Assembly: GCA_026724425.1 (NCBI GenBank) | Contig: JAIUCV010000083.1 | Coordinates: forward strand, 620,001-684,000 | Direction of reading: 5' to 3' | DNA length: 64,000 bases | Source of the DNA: Erythrophleum ivorense | Taxonomy: Eukaryota > Streptophyta > Magnoliopsida > Fabales > Fabaceae | Shown: positions 31,046 through 42,001 of the stretch, one piece after another | Position numbering within the stretch: the stretch's first letter is position 1 | Layout: every line of letters begins with the position of its first letter | Program-made: the position numbers and the translations under genes | The notes under the pieces: model-generated | The model's database searches: none | The model's input: only the letters and a program-made list of their open reading frames with translations | What the model was told of the DNA's origin: nothing

Positions 31046-32428
31046 TTAGGTGTTAGGCAAGTGTGGAGGCTGTAGGAAGCTCCTAGTACTGGATGGCTCC
31101 AAGTGCATCTTGTCTTGTAACACTTCCTTGATCAAGTAACCTTGTTGTGAGCCTTCTCCTCTACTTGTGTACCGAAATTTTTTAGATGAGAAACCGGGAG
31201 GTGCAGCAACATAATAGTTGTCCTTGTCAACATTGGCTAGTGAGATCCTCCTATTTGGCCAATCCATGATTGCTCCAGCTGTTGCTAAGAAGGATCTCCA
31301 AAGTAGAAGGGCTTGGTCTTCCGGATCCTCCATAGTAATCACATAGAAATCGGCTGGGATGATGCAATCTTCAAAGGAAAGTTGAACATCTTTTACCTTG
31401 CCAAGTGGTTTGAATAAAGAGCTGTTGGCAAGCTTTATGCCCATGTTGGTCCGCTCCATGGACTCAATCAATCCCAAACTTCTTGCTATCACAGCCGGCA
31501 TGAGGTTCACACTTGAACCGGAATCGCATAATGCATCATCAAAGTACCTGCCATTGATGGAACAATGTATAAGAAAGTAACCTGGGTCATGGAGCTTGTG
31601 TAGTGTCCTTGGCTTAGGCATTTCCTCTCTTGCTTCATTATACATCTTCTCCACCTCGGCTAAACTCCAATCATGTGTCCATACAAAGTCTTGAAGGTAA
31701 GGGCTCTTGTTGCAAGCGACATCAAAGGGCAAATTGCTAGGGAACCTTCTTGCCATGAAGTTGAAATCATCAATGGTGTAATCCATTGATGAGCTCGCCT
31801 TCCTTTTCTCCTTAGGGACGGTTGGCTGTGAAGATCTTGGAGAAAGTGGTGTTCCTTCCGGCAACTTTCTTCCTCTTATCCTTGCTGTACGCTTGCCTTG
31901 TGTCCTCTCATCCTCATCCCAAACCACTCTTGGATTGGTCTCTCTAACACCAAAAGCAACCAAATCATTGTTAGGCTTTGAGTCGGCCTCTTTTGTGTCC
32001 TTTGAAGCTCGGTCTCTTTCTTCCATATCCTCCAAGCGTTTGGTGAGGTCTTTGACTCCTTTGGAAACTCCTCCGGTTACATCTTGCCATAGTGTGCTCC
32101 CCTCAAGTAGCTCTTTGTATCTCTCTTCCACAAGATGCTTCAAGTCATTGATTGATACCTTGAATTGTTCTTGTCCTTCCACCAACATTAACATGGTTGA
32201 GTAAAGCTCTTTCTCTCTTTGGTTAACCTCCGATGCTCTCTTCTTGGCTTGGTGAGCCACAAGTGAGATTGAGTTGAGGCTCAGGGTTGTGCCATTGAGG
32301 TTGTCTTCTAGGCCGGTGATCTTCTCATCCAGGTGGCTATCCATCTCCTTTGAATTGAGGTTCAAGTCTCGGATCGCCTTGGTGTTGTCTCCGACGGTTG
32401 CGGCTTGTTTCCTTAGCTCCCCTTCCAC
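31046..32428 (-). CDS. Unit 2 gag-protease protein, 460 aa, best-preserved copy
   Basis: This is the longest open frame of the array family. The N-terminal 200 residues are charged and look coiled-coil (many Glu, Lys and Leu; ELRKQAATVGDN, KEMDSHLDEKITGLEDNL), compatible with gag. The C-terminal part has a retropepsin-like fold signature with DSGSSVNLMP (Asp302), then DVQLSFEDCIIPADFYV and LLLWRSFLATAG. The relatives have Gly where this copy has Trp377, a position conserved in the family, so the protease may be inactive. The frame begins at an internal Met: upstream coding text at 32413-32844 is in another phase. No nucleic-acid polymerase follows. Role inferred: structural and processing protein of a non-autonomous element. 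Confidence 0.75.
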   Translation of the reverse strand: MEGELRKQAATVGDNTKAIRDLNLNSKEMDSHLDEKITGLEDNLNGTTLSLNSISLVAHQAKKRASEVNQREKELYSTMLMLVEGQEQFKVSINDLKHLVEERYKELLEGSTLWQDVTGGVSKGVKDLTKRLEDMEERDRASKDTKEADSKPNNDLVAFGVRETNPRVVWDEDERTQGKRTARIRGRKLPEGTPLSPRSSQPTVPKEKRKASSSMDYTIDDFNFMARRFPSNLPFDVACNKSPYLQDFVWTHDWSLAEVEKMYNEAREEMPKPRTLHKLHDPGYFLIHCSINGRYFDDALCDSGSSVNLMPAVIARSLGLIESMERTNMGIKLANSSLFKPLGKVKDVQLSFEDCIIPADFYVITMEDPEDQALLLWRSFLATAGAIMDWPNRRISLANVDKDNYYVAAPPGFSSKKFRYTSRGEGSQQGYLIKEVLQDKMHLEPSSTRSFLQPPHLPNT

Positions 32429-32929
32429 TTCAATACACCTTGATTCGACTCTCTCTCTACTTGGTCAGAGAGTTTTCCGAACTTCCTATCAAGGTCATGC
32501 CTTAAAAACACTAACCTTGTCTCAAGACTTTGGTTAGACTTTCTTTGGATTTCCATGAAGTCTTCAATCATGGCTTTGAGATTGTCATCTCTCCGCCTAT
32601 TAAGCGCATGCTCTTGGTATGTGGGAAGGTTGGGGCGTGGACGGTGATGATGATGAGGTGGTTGGTGAGGTCGGCCTTGATAAACCGGTGATCGGTTTTG
32701 ATGATAGTGATGATGTACTTCTCGGCTCGGCAAATAGTGGATGGCGAAAATTTGGTGGGATCGGCATTGGGATGAAGTCTCCGGCCGGATTTGGATCATG
32801 TGGCCGCCTTTGGACTTCATGGGGAAGCTGTTTTCTTCCTTCAAAGTGGTTACTCATGCTCGAGTAGTGGCTCATCCTTAAAGTACCTAAGAAACACAAG
32901 AAAACAAAAGTTGGAAGTTTAGTAAACAT
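32413..32929 (-). pseudogene. Unit 2 upstream gag segment in shifted frames
   Basis: From the 5' end, one frame gives MSHYSSMSNHFEGRK through AGDFIPMPIPPNF, then sense continues in a second frame with His/Pro-rich text and a coiled-coil-like run (KAMIEDFMEIQRKSNQSLET), and near 32413-32428 returns to the first frame for the 460-aa segment. The same two compensating phase changes occur in all copies that retain this region, so they predate amplification. Confidence 0.6.
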
Positions 32930-32985
32930 GAAACAAAAGATCTAGTCTTAACTTTTAATCTCATAAGCGTGTAAGTGCAATACAG

Positions 32986-33003
32986 TCCCCGGCAACGGCG
33001 CCA
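32986..33003 (-). promoter_or_regulatory. PBS complementary to tRNA-Asp, unit 2
   Basis: Same 18 bases as in unit 1, six bases from LTR3. Confidence 0.9.
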
Positions 33004-33009
33004 AAAACA

Positions 33010-34577
33010 TGATGCATGCGTGGGTGTGGGATGTATGCAAGTAATAAAAACCCTAAGCAAAACATGGTTGCAAGTGCACAACATGTTGTTGTAGTACTTA
33101 GGGGTCGATCCACAAGAGAATGCGAATTGCACACTACACATTTGTAAAGATTTGGTTAAGCTAAATCATCAATATTTAAGGTTTTGTGTTTTGTTTTTGT
33201 AAAGGAAAGAAGTAAATAACAATGCAAACTGTACAAACAACATTATTGAACAAAAGACATAAGCCAAGTCGATTGAAAAGTTTGTTAAATCCGATTTCTA
33301 TGAACTCAAAACACTAAGGTGTGGTCATCCAACTTTCGTGGCCCCGACCACCTATGTTTCTAAAACCAATGGGCTCAGCTTTCGCATGGTCATTGTAGAG
33401 TGAAACATGCATTACAATTAGGTAATGATTGCTCACAAAACTCCTTAGGTATACTTTCATAGCCTAAGACGAATTGCCCATCAAATATTAGGACCGGAGA
33501 TATAACAAGCTTTTGGAGAGTATATCAACCTTAGATAAGGCCGATAGTTAGCTACTCTAGCAACAAGCTCTAGGTATGAATAAAGATGGTGAACCATAAG
33601 GTTTCCCTTTCTTTAACAACCGATTCTCGAAGGCTTATCATGTCATGTCTTCTTTGAAAGATCCATGATTCAATAACGAGTCTAAAGGAGTAGAGAGGAT
33701 CTCATGGTTCTAGTGGAAGGAGGCGGAGTGATAGAGATCAAACCGCAGCTCTCCCATAGAGAGAAACCTCTAGACCTAGACTTAATACCAAAATATGCGA
33801 GTATGTACAAGATGCAAAACGGAAAAGAAAGAACAAGGAGACCACCTAAGTGGCTCCGGTTTATTGACTGAAAAGATGAAGAGAGTTTCGAGTTGTGTTC
33901 TATGATATCGATACAAGAGGCTAAAAGCAAGTATATATAGGTGAGGGGAGGCTAGGTCGGCTGAGTTAAGGCGCAAAAGAGAAGAGGAAACTTTCCATTT
34001 CTTCTCCTCGCTCGAACTTGCTCACCAAGTCTTGAGTGAGGCGCGGCTGCCACCTTCAGATCGCGTGAAATGGTGTGGGCTTGAGTCTTGATGAAGTCCA
34101 GGCTTGGCCCGCAGTGACCCCGGTCCATTTCGCTTATCCAAGCTCCATCGGCTTCACTTACTCGCCAGACGGACATGTCTTGGGAGAAACAAATCGTAGG
34201 CCGCATGCCTACTCTAAATGTCCCAATTCTACTTTGGCGCGACGCATGACTCATTTGTCTATCTTTCCATATAAAGATCTCATGATTTGGACGTCGGTAA
34301 GCCCCTTTTCCGCGGTCATCTTTCGGATGCTTCGATTCTGTCCGAATGCGGAAATCGGCTAACTTGAGTTTTGTTGAAGCTCTTGAATTGGGAACTTGCA
34401 TGGATCATTGTTTGAAGTTCTTTTGATCCATTTTGCCTTCTTTTTGCCATTTTGACCTGTTTACTTCCTAAAACCACTATATACAAGAAAACTACCTTTT
34501 GGATACAAAATCATTATTATTAAGTAGGAAAACATAAGAAAAACCAAGGTAAAAACATGTAAAATATGGATATATCA
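33010..34577 (-). mobile_element. Array LTR3 (1568 bp)
   Basis: Shared by units 2 and 3. TATA box on the minus strand at 33932-33939. It has the roughly 14-bp deletion near 33254 in common with LTR2 but keeps the 18-bp segment lost in LTR2. Confidence 0.9.
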
Positions 34578-34592
34578 ACTCCCCCAGACTTA
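34578..34592 (-). promoter_or_regulatory. Polypurine tract, unit 3
   Basis: Minus strand TAAGTCTGGGGGAGT beside LTR3. Confidence 0.85.
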
Positions 34593-36974
34593 GCCTTTTG
34601 CTTGTCCTCAAGCAAACTAAGAAAGGAAAAGAGGTTTGAAAACATGATAACTCTCAATGCATTTTGAAAATCCATGTTAGCTTATGTTTTAGTAATCCAC
34701 ATGAAAAACGGTTTCGGCTTTGTGATGAGGGACATAAGTACTTACATTGAGTTTAGCAGTCATCCCAAAGTAACCCACACTCCATATGACCATCCGGGCT
34801 CACCTCCTTTGACTCCTTTAGTTTTTAAAGGTGTTGTCTCAACTAGGGGATATCGATCAAAGGGTTAATGATCTCTTTCCCATCCTCTTGTGTTTAAACA
34901 CTTGTCTTGGCTCTTGTTTCACCTCTCTCTCTTCTCACTCCTTAAGTTTATTGATCCCTTTTTTAGGGTAGCAAGGTATTTTTTTTATTCGACTTCTTCT
35001 CCTATTTGTGGAGGCTTTTGATGGATCTTCCATAGACGCAAGTATTGATGGTTGTAGCCACCTAATCCCCGGTTACTTGGATCAAAAGGTCTTCCATATA
35101 CGCGAGTATTGATGGTGGTTGCCACCTAATCCCCGGTTACTTGGACCTTGATGCTTTTTCTTAAAATTGGAGGGGAGAGAGAGGGAAAACCGAACTCACA
35201 TAGACTTTCACTATTTGGTGAGGATGAGGAGTCGTGCCCTTTGTAAAACCAAGCCCCTAGCTGAGAAGGTTAAGTTCATTTAGGTGCGGAGTCAAAGATG
35301 GATCCTCCATCGGCTTTTTGGAAATGTGACCATTTTTGGTAGACCGATCTGCTCAAAGTGTACATTGAATGAATGTGTTGCCAAATACTGTTTCAATGGT
35401 CACTTAAACGTTAGTGTAACATGGGTAGTTTCAAACAAAAGGTCATAATTCTCGGACAAAATTTTGACTCAATAAAATGACTCAAAGAAAAATGAAAAAT
35501 AAAGAGTCAAAAAGAACAAACTTGTTATCCCCCCAGACTTAACTTGCACCGTCACGGTGGAAGCAAATCCAATTAAGAGGGGTTGAAAAGAAAAGTGAAT
35601 TTGATGGGAATGTGTTTTGGATTGTGTTACCAAAGTGTGACCATAGGTCATGAAGAACGGTTTTGCTTTGTTGAGGGACTCCAAGTGTGATATGATAGCA
35701 TCAAATCATTCCTGATGGATTTGGTCGGTGAGTTTTCAATCTCCAGGTATGATTCCGGCCGGTTTGCAGTTTGGTCGTGTAAGGCTCATTTGTCGACCAA
35801 AAATGAGTGCTGGGAACCACATAACAAACCGTTAAGAATTTTATGAACGTGATTGAAATGTTACCGTCCAATATGATGTTTTAGAGCCGCTGGTGGAGTT
35901 TCAAGTGAGTTGGTCGAGCGGTTTTGAAAATTCTGCATCGGGTGGATCCTTCGGTCAGCCGGAAGGTGATGTGAGGGACCACAGCGTGAACCGTGAACAT
36001 TTCGCTGACTGATCTTGAAATTCCACCGACCAATCATATATTTTAGGAGCCGTGGTGAAGTTTGAGGCCAAACGAACGGGCGGTTTGAAAGATCCGTCAC
36101 TTGGTGGTATATCGGAACGATTCGGAGAGAGTGCAATTGACCACAGCTCAAATGATGACGAATTCTCCGACCAAGCTTGAAATTCCGTCGACCAACCTCA
36201 TATTTTATGACCACTGGAGAAGTTTGAGGCCAAACGGACGAGCGGTTTGAGAGTTTCTTCACAAAGTGGTCAATTCGGCTCCGGGAAGAGTTGTCTTGAC
36301 TTCTTTGTGATTTGCTCGTTCGTCCCTTGATTTTCCTCTGGAATAATGATGTTGAAGCTCCAAGGATCCATATCCAGCTGGTGGTATCTCCATGCCGTGA
36401 TTTTGGTTTTGCCGGCCTTTGGGTGCACCGCTAGCGACCGGATGAGGCATCGTTGCATATCTCCTTATCCGTCAATATTTCTCCGTCCTATCTTTTGGAT
36501 TTGCCAACCAACATGGTGTTGTTTGGTCGCCTGTGAAGTTTGGTGGACTTTGGTCGAGCCGTTTGTGAGATGGTCGGTTGGGGGCTCCTCCTCACTCGTG
36601 TGGGCGGGAAAATGGTACCGGACTTGATATCTCCCATTTGACTCGACCGTTGAGTGATTTTCTTCGACCGATTTTGCTCCGTAATCCTCCTTTAGCATCC
36701 CAATGTCTTGACCGCATTGTTCGTGTGCCTTGAACAAGGGTGGGATGAGTGGGTGGGATGTGACCGGCTCATGAAGCATGCAAAACTCCTTTGATATTCT
36801 TCTTTGGCACTTAATCCTAAAACATGTTTATTTTGTTTTTGTGGATGTGATGAAATTCCCAAAAATATCAAGTTAATGGTAAATAAAAACCAAAGCAAAA
36901 GTTAAAAAGAAAAATATGGGTTGCCTCTCATAAGCGCTAGTTTTAAGTCTTTATAGCTCGACTCCTTGTGTTCC
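34593..36974 (-). other. Unit 3 internal 3' region
   Basis: Same layout as unit 2: 64-bp pair (35023-35146), second polypurine-like tract (35528-35541, with AGTAA lost just before it), 162-bp repeats, non-coding text. Confidence 0.8.
35861..36262 (-). repeat. 162-bp tandem repeats forming a 133-aa frame, unit 3
   Basis: Same as in units 1 and 2; the frame is again fully open. Confidence 0.65.
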
Positions 36975-38165
36975 TTAGGTGTTAGGCAAGTGTGGAGGCT
37001 GTAGGAAGATCATAGTACTGGATGGCTCCAAGTGCATCTTGTCTTGTAACACTTCCTTGATCAAGTAACCTTGTTGTGAGCCTTCTCCTCCACTTGTGTA
37101 CCGAAATTTTTTAGATGAGAAACCGGGAGGTGCAGCAACATAATAGTTGTCCTTATCAACATTGGCTAGTGAGATCCTCCTGTTTGGCCAATCCATGATT
37201 GCTCCAGCTGTTGCTAAGAAGGATCTCCCAAGTAGAAGGGCTTGGTCTTCCGGATCCTCCATAGTAATCACATAGAAATTGGCTGGGATGATGCAATCTT
37301 CAAAGGAAAGTTGAACATCTTTTACCTTGCCAAGTGGTTTGAATAAAGAGCTGTTGGCAAGCTTTATGCCCATGTTGCTCCGCTCCATGGACTCAATCAA
37401 TCCCAAACTTCTTGCTATCACAGCCGGCATGAGGTTCACACTTGAACCGGAATCGCATAATGCATCATCAAAGTACCTGCCATTGATGGAACAATGTATA
37501 AGAAAGTAACCTGGGTCATGGAGCTTGTGTAGTGTCCTTGGCTTAGGCATTTCCTCTCTTGCTTCATTATACATCTTCTCCACCTCGGCTAAACTCCAAT
37601 CATGTGTCCATACAAAGTCTTGAAGGTAAGGGCTCTTGTTGCAAGCGACATCAAAGGGCAAATTGCTAGGGAACCTTCTTGCCATGAAGTCGAAATCATC
37701 AATGGTGTAATCCATTGATGAGCTCGCCTTCCTTTTCTCCTTAGGGACGGTTGGCTGTGAAGATCTTGGAGAAAGTGGTGTTCCTTCCGGCAACTTTCTT
37801 CCTCTTATCCTTGCTGTACGCTTGCCTTGTCTCCTCTCATCCTCATCCCAAACCACTCTTGGATTGGTCTCTCTAGCACCAAAAGCAACCAAAGCATTGT
37901 TAGGCTTTGATTCGGCCGCTTTTGTGTCCTTTGAAGCTCGGTCTCTTTCTTCCATATCCTCCAAGCGTTTGGTGAGGTCTTTGACTCCTTTGGAAACTCC
38001 TCCGGTTACATCTTGCCATAGTGTGCTCCCCTCAAGTAGCTCTTTGTATCTCTCTTCCACAAGATGCTTCAAGTCATTGATTGATACCTTGAATTGTTTT
38101 TGTCCTTCCACCAACATTAACATGGTTGAGTAAAGCTCTTTCTCTCTTTGGTTAACCTCCGATGC
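36975..38165 (-). pseudogene. Unit 3 gag-protease, C-terminal part, cut by element F
   Basis: This minus-strand frame covers the last 396 or so residues of the family protein, with LCDSGSSVNLMP and LLLGRSFLATAG intact. Element F interrupts the gag part; GATGC (38161-38165) is its target duplication. The missing N-terminal part resumes at 51573. The apparent start codon of this frame lies inside the LTR of F and is not real. Confidence 0.8.
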
Positions 38166-39043
38166 TGATGCGATCATGGATGAGGTTCTTGCCGAGACCG
38201 ACGTTGCCGAGCCGGATTATGCCGAGACCAACGTTGCCAAGACGGACTATACCGAGCAGCTCGTTGCCGAGGAAGGAAATACCGAGCAGCTTGAACCTGA
38301 GGAGACAATAGCCATTCCAACTGGCCCGGTGACCCGTTCCAAAACTAAGGCACTAACCCTACGCGTTGGAAATGTCCTTAGCCGTTTGAGTCGGCAAGAG
38401 GTTAAGCCCACCACGTTGGTATGCTTAACGATCCAATAACTTGGGTAAAGGGGCAAGTATGTCTTGTGTGCTCTTTTTCCTTGTCAAGTTTTTGTCCCAA
38501 TGGGTTTTACTTGACAAGGTTTTTAACGAGGCCAAGTCATACTTCAAATCACTCCTTTGCTCGTTGTTATTCGGTCCGGCCCATTTCGTTTTGAATCAAA
38601 CCGCGCCATGAATGTCAAGGGTCGTGCATGTTGAGTCTTTGCTCATTTATTGTCTTAAGTTTTCGAGAATGGGAGGAGCGTGTTCCGTCCCACCCTCTTT
38701 ATCTATCGCTACATTTTGTTTTGTCCTTTTCATCAAACATTTTATCAATCAAAAACCCCTTTTATGCTTGATCACTTTGCTACTCACTTGTTGTGCGTAA
38801 TATCAACTAAGTCGGTAGTATATCTTCTTCACTTGTTGTGCGTAATATCAACACGTCGAGGAGATCCCTCTTCACTGATTGTGCGTAATATCAATCCGTT
38901 GAGAGGTGGTGTTAAGGATTCATTCCGCGGAATCCTTAGTATAAACCACTCGATCCACATCCGATCATCTATCATCGGTTCCTTGGTAATCCGATCCATC
39001 CATTCTCTTAACTTCAAGGCCGATCCAGTCCGGGATCACATCA
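38166..39043 (+). mobile_element. Element F 5' LTR
   Basis: 878 bp. It carries a copy of the polyprotein tail (38176-38439), readable because the ORF ends in the LTR. Confidence 0.95.
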
Positions 39044-39045
39044 GG

Positions 39046-39057
39046 TGGTATCAGAGC
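39046..39057 (+). promoter_or_regulatory. PBS, element F (initiator tRNA-Met)
   Basis: TGGTATCAGAGC, two bases after the LTR end. Confidence 0.95.
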
Positions 39058-39528
39058 ACCTTGTTGTTAAGAATTTCAGTTTCTACGATTTTTTTTGTGT
39101 CTGTTCATCTTCTCACTTCGAAAATCATAGATCCTCTCATTATCATCATCCGTTTGATCATCTCTTGTGTTACTATCATCATCTCAATCACCCTGTTGCA
39201 TTTCCAACCATTGAACCATCATTCTAAGCATCTTAGACGTGGCTGTTCATCTTCTGTTCTTGATCATATTGCTAGAAATATTTGCATAATTATTTCTGAT
39301 CATCTTAGCATCATTTTATCGATCCTTGTCAATCGTATCCATCATTTGATTTTGTTGCATCATTTTAATAATTTTATTTTGAGTTCTTTTGATCATTTTC
39401 ATTCATATATATTAACTACAATTGTTTGCATAATTCTTAAAATTATTTACATAATTTTCAGAATTTTTGTTGCAAATTTTCTTTGAGCCTTTGATTGCCG
39501 TGGAGTGTATTTTCGATTTTCAGGTACC
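39058..39528 (+). other. Element F leader, AT-rich, intron-like
   Basis: 471 bp rich in T. Ends CGATTTTCAG, then GTACC, then ATG at 39529, the same 5-nt spacing as the other elements. It shares the stretch 'gatcatattgctagaaat' and neighbours with D and E. Confidence 0.6.
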
Positions 39529-41035
39529 ATGGCAACCGGGAGAGACAAGGACGAAACGTCAAGCCACGAGTCACCCACAAGCCTCAACGAAGCCATGCTT
39601 GACCAAATTAAAAAGATGATGATCGAAGAGTTTGACCGAAGGGAGCAGATTCGGGAAGGCAAACAAAAAGTCACAAAGAATCCGATCGATATCTCGGAAG
39701 GAGAGAGACATGACCCCATGACACCTAAAAAGCCAACTGACGAGCAAGCTAACGTCTATTACGGAAGTGGACATTCATCTCAAGCCAGCCGACGCCGAAC
39801 TAGGAGATCTCTTGATCTCGGCAAGCTAACGTCTATTATGAAAATCTCGGAGGTTACAAAATGAGAATTCCACCGTTCCATGGCCGAAACAGTCCGGATG
39901 AGTACATGGATTGGGAGAAGAAATGCGAGTTCAACTTTAACTTGCATAATATTCTCGACCACAACCGGGTCAAGCTCGTCGTGTCCGAGTTCAATGATTA
40001 TGCGTTGAGATGGTGGGAACAAATAGTCACAGCACGAGAAATCGGTGGAGCGTATGAGATCACTACGTGGGGAGAAATGAAGAGAGTCATGAGACAGCGG
40101 TTCGTCCCTAGTCATTACCAGCTTGAGCTGCACTCCAAGCTTAGGAGACTCGTTCAGGGTACCAAAACCGTTGAGGATTACTTTCAAAAGATGGAAGTTT
40201 TGTTACTTCGGGCTAATGTGGTTGAAGATAGAGAATCAACTATGTCTCGTTTTCTTGGAGGATTGAACCGTGAGATACAAGACATCGTGGAGATGCAGAA
40301 TTGTGTGGGAGTAGAGGCAATGCTACACAAGGCGGTTTTAGCCGAGCAACAATTAAAAAGAAGGTCAACTACTCGGTCCAACATTGACCAGCGCCGACCG
40401 ACCTTTAGCCGGGACTCTAAACCCTTCTCGCCAAAACCGGATGCTAAATCCTTTGATGCTATTCACGAAAAGAGCCGGACAGAGAAGACTCCATCCACCC
40501 GGACCCGTGAGCTCTGATGTTTTAAATGTCAAGGGTATGGACATTATGCCACCGACTGTCGGAATAAGAAAGTTATGATCATCCGTGAGAATGGAGAGGT
40601 TGAGTCCGAGGAGGAACCTGAGACAGAGAAGGAACATGAGCCAGAAGAGCTTGCTGCACCTGTCCCCGGAAAGCTCTTGGTTGCTCGACGTATTTTGAGC
40701 ACTCAGCTCCGGACAGAACAGGATGAGCAACGAGAGAATCTGTTCCATTCTCGCTGTTTGGTACAAGAAAAAGTTTGCAGTCTAATAATCGACGGGGGAA
40801 GCTGTACAAATGTTGCAAGTGAGACCATGGTCGAGAAGTTGGGTCTCCAGACTAAGAAGCATCCGAAGCCTTATCAATTGCAATGGCTGAATGAAACGGG
40901 CGAAATGAGTGTCAAGAAACAAGTGGTTGTTCCTTTGTCTATCGGCCACTACAAGGATGAGATCCTTTGCGATGTTCTGCCCATGGACGCCGGTCATATC
41001 ATTTTAGGAAGGCCTTGGCAGTTTGATAGACGAGT
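39529..41035 (+). pseudogene. Element F gag and start of protease, broken
   Basis: The frame starts at ATG 39529 with MATGRDKDETSSHE and runs to about 39820, where an 18-bp repeat (39744-39761 repeated at 39821-39838) and a phase change disrupt it. The gag core then continues in another frame (MRIPPFHGRNSPDEYMDW) to a TGA at 40515-40517, exactly where relatives have the Lys before the zinc knuckle. Past the stop, CFKCQGYGHYATDC and the protease IIDGGSC are intact. The coding sequence is cut at 41035, after DRRV, by element G, and continues at 47797. It is not functional as it stands. Confidence 0.9.
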
Positions 41036-42001
41036 TAATATGACCCTTGATAGAGATCGTCACTTTGAAGCAAGGTTTAATCGAGATGGAACGAAAATGG
41101 GACGAGCGTAAGGCGATAGTGAAAGTGTACGGTCGGCGGAAGATGAAAAGGCTCGGTGAATGGAATGATTCGGCGAGGAATGAACCGGAGGGGAGATCCA
41201 GCGGGGAGGATCAGCGGTATGAGATGGTACGATGAAAAGGAATGGACCGGCGGTCGGTGGAGCGAAGGCGAGAATGAAACGGCGGTATGAAAATGGATCG
41301 ATAGCGAGAATGGAACGGCGGGATAACGATGGATCGAATGGTTTATAACAGAAATCCGATGGCAAAGGATTTCCAACACCACCTTCAGCCTTGCTGATAT
41401 GACGCACAACAAGATCAAAGGGTTCTCTTAGATATAACGCACTAAGAAGATCAAACAAAGTAAGAGAGAGTTTTAGAAATAAAATGTTTGATGAAAATGA
41501 AAGAAGAGTTTCTCGCCAAACATAAAGGAAGGAAGGCGAGGGGGTGGCTGGAACACGCTCCAGCCCACCTTGGAAACAAGCAAAAACATAAATGCAGTCA
41601 AACCAAAGCATAAATAACACGATAAAGATAGGCGCCCAAATATTCAAATGCAAACGGGCCGGTCCGAACGAACATATAGTAACGGGAGGATACGAAGTGA
41701 GACATGGGCCTCGTTAAAAACCTAACATGGAAAACCCAGTGGGACAAAACCATGTCAGGGAAAAAGAGCACACCATTCCCACTTATCCCATTACCAAAGT
41801 CATTCGGCCGTTAAGCAGACCATAGTGGATTGCTTAACCTCCGGGACTTGCCGGCTTAAACGACTAAGTATCCGACCAACTCCATGGTTGAATGCCTTAG
41901 TCTGGGAACGCGTCGTTGGACCGGTTGGAACGGGCATAGACTCCTCTGCTTCAAGCTCTCCCGGGTACAAGTCCATAGCAACCTCATCCATGATCATATC
42001 A
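41036..42001 (-). mobile_element. Element G 3' LTR
   Basis: 966 bp. Its inner 202 bp encode the last 66 residues and stop of the polyprotein. Confidence 0.95.

Noticed and set aside
38176..38439. A separate small gene at the start of element F
   Set aside because: It is the LTR copy of the polyprotein tail, lying in U3 upstream of any likely transcription start.
41060..41653. 197-codon frame in the LTR of element G (also 46850-47443)
   Set aside because: Low-complexity Ser/Pro/Arg-rich product with no domain, partly in predicted U3/R; identical only because the LTRs are identical.
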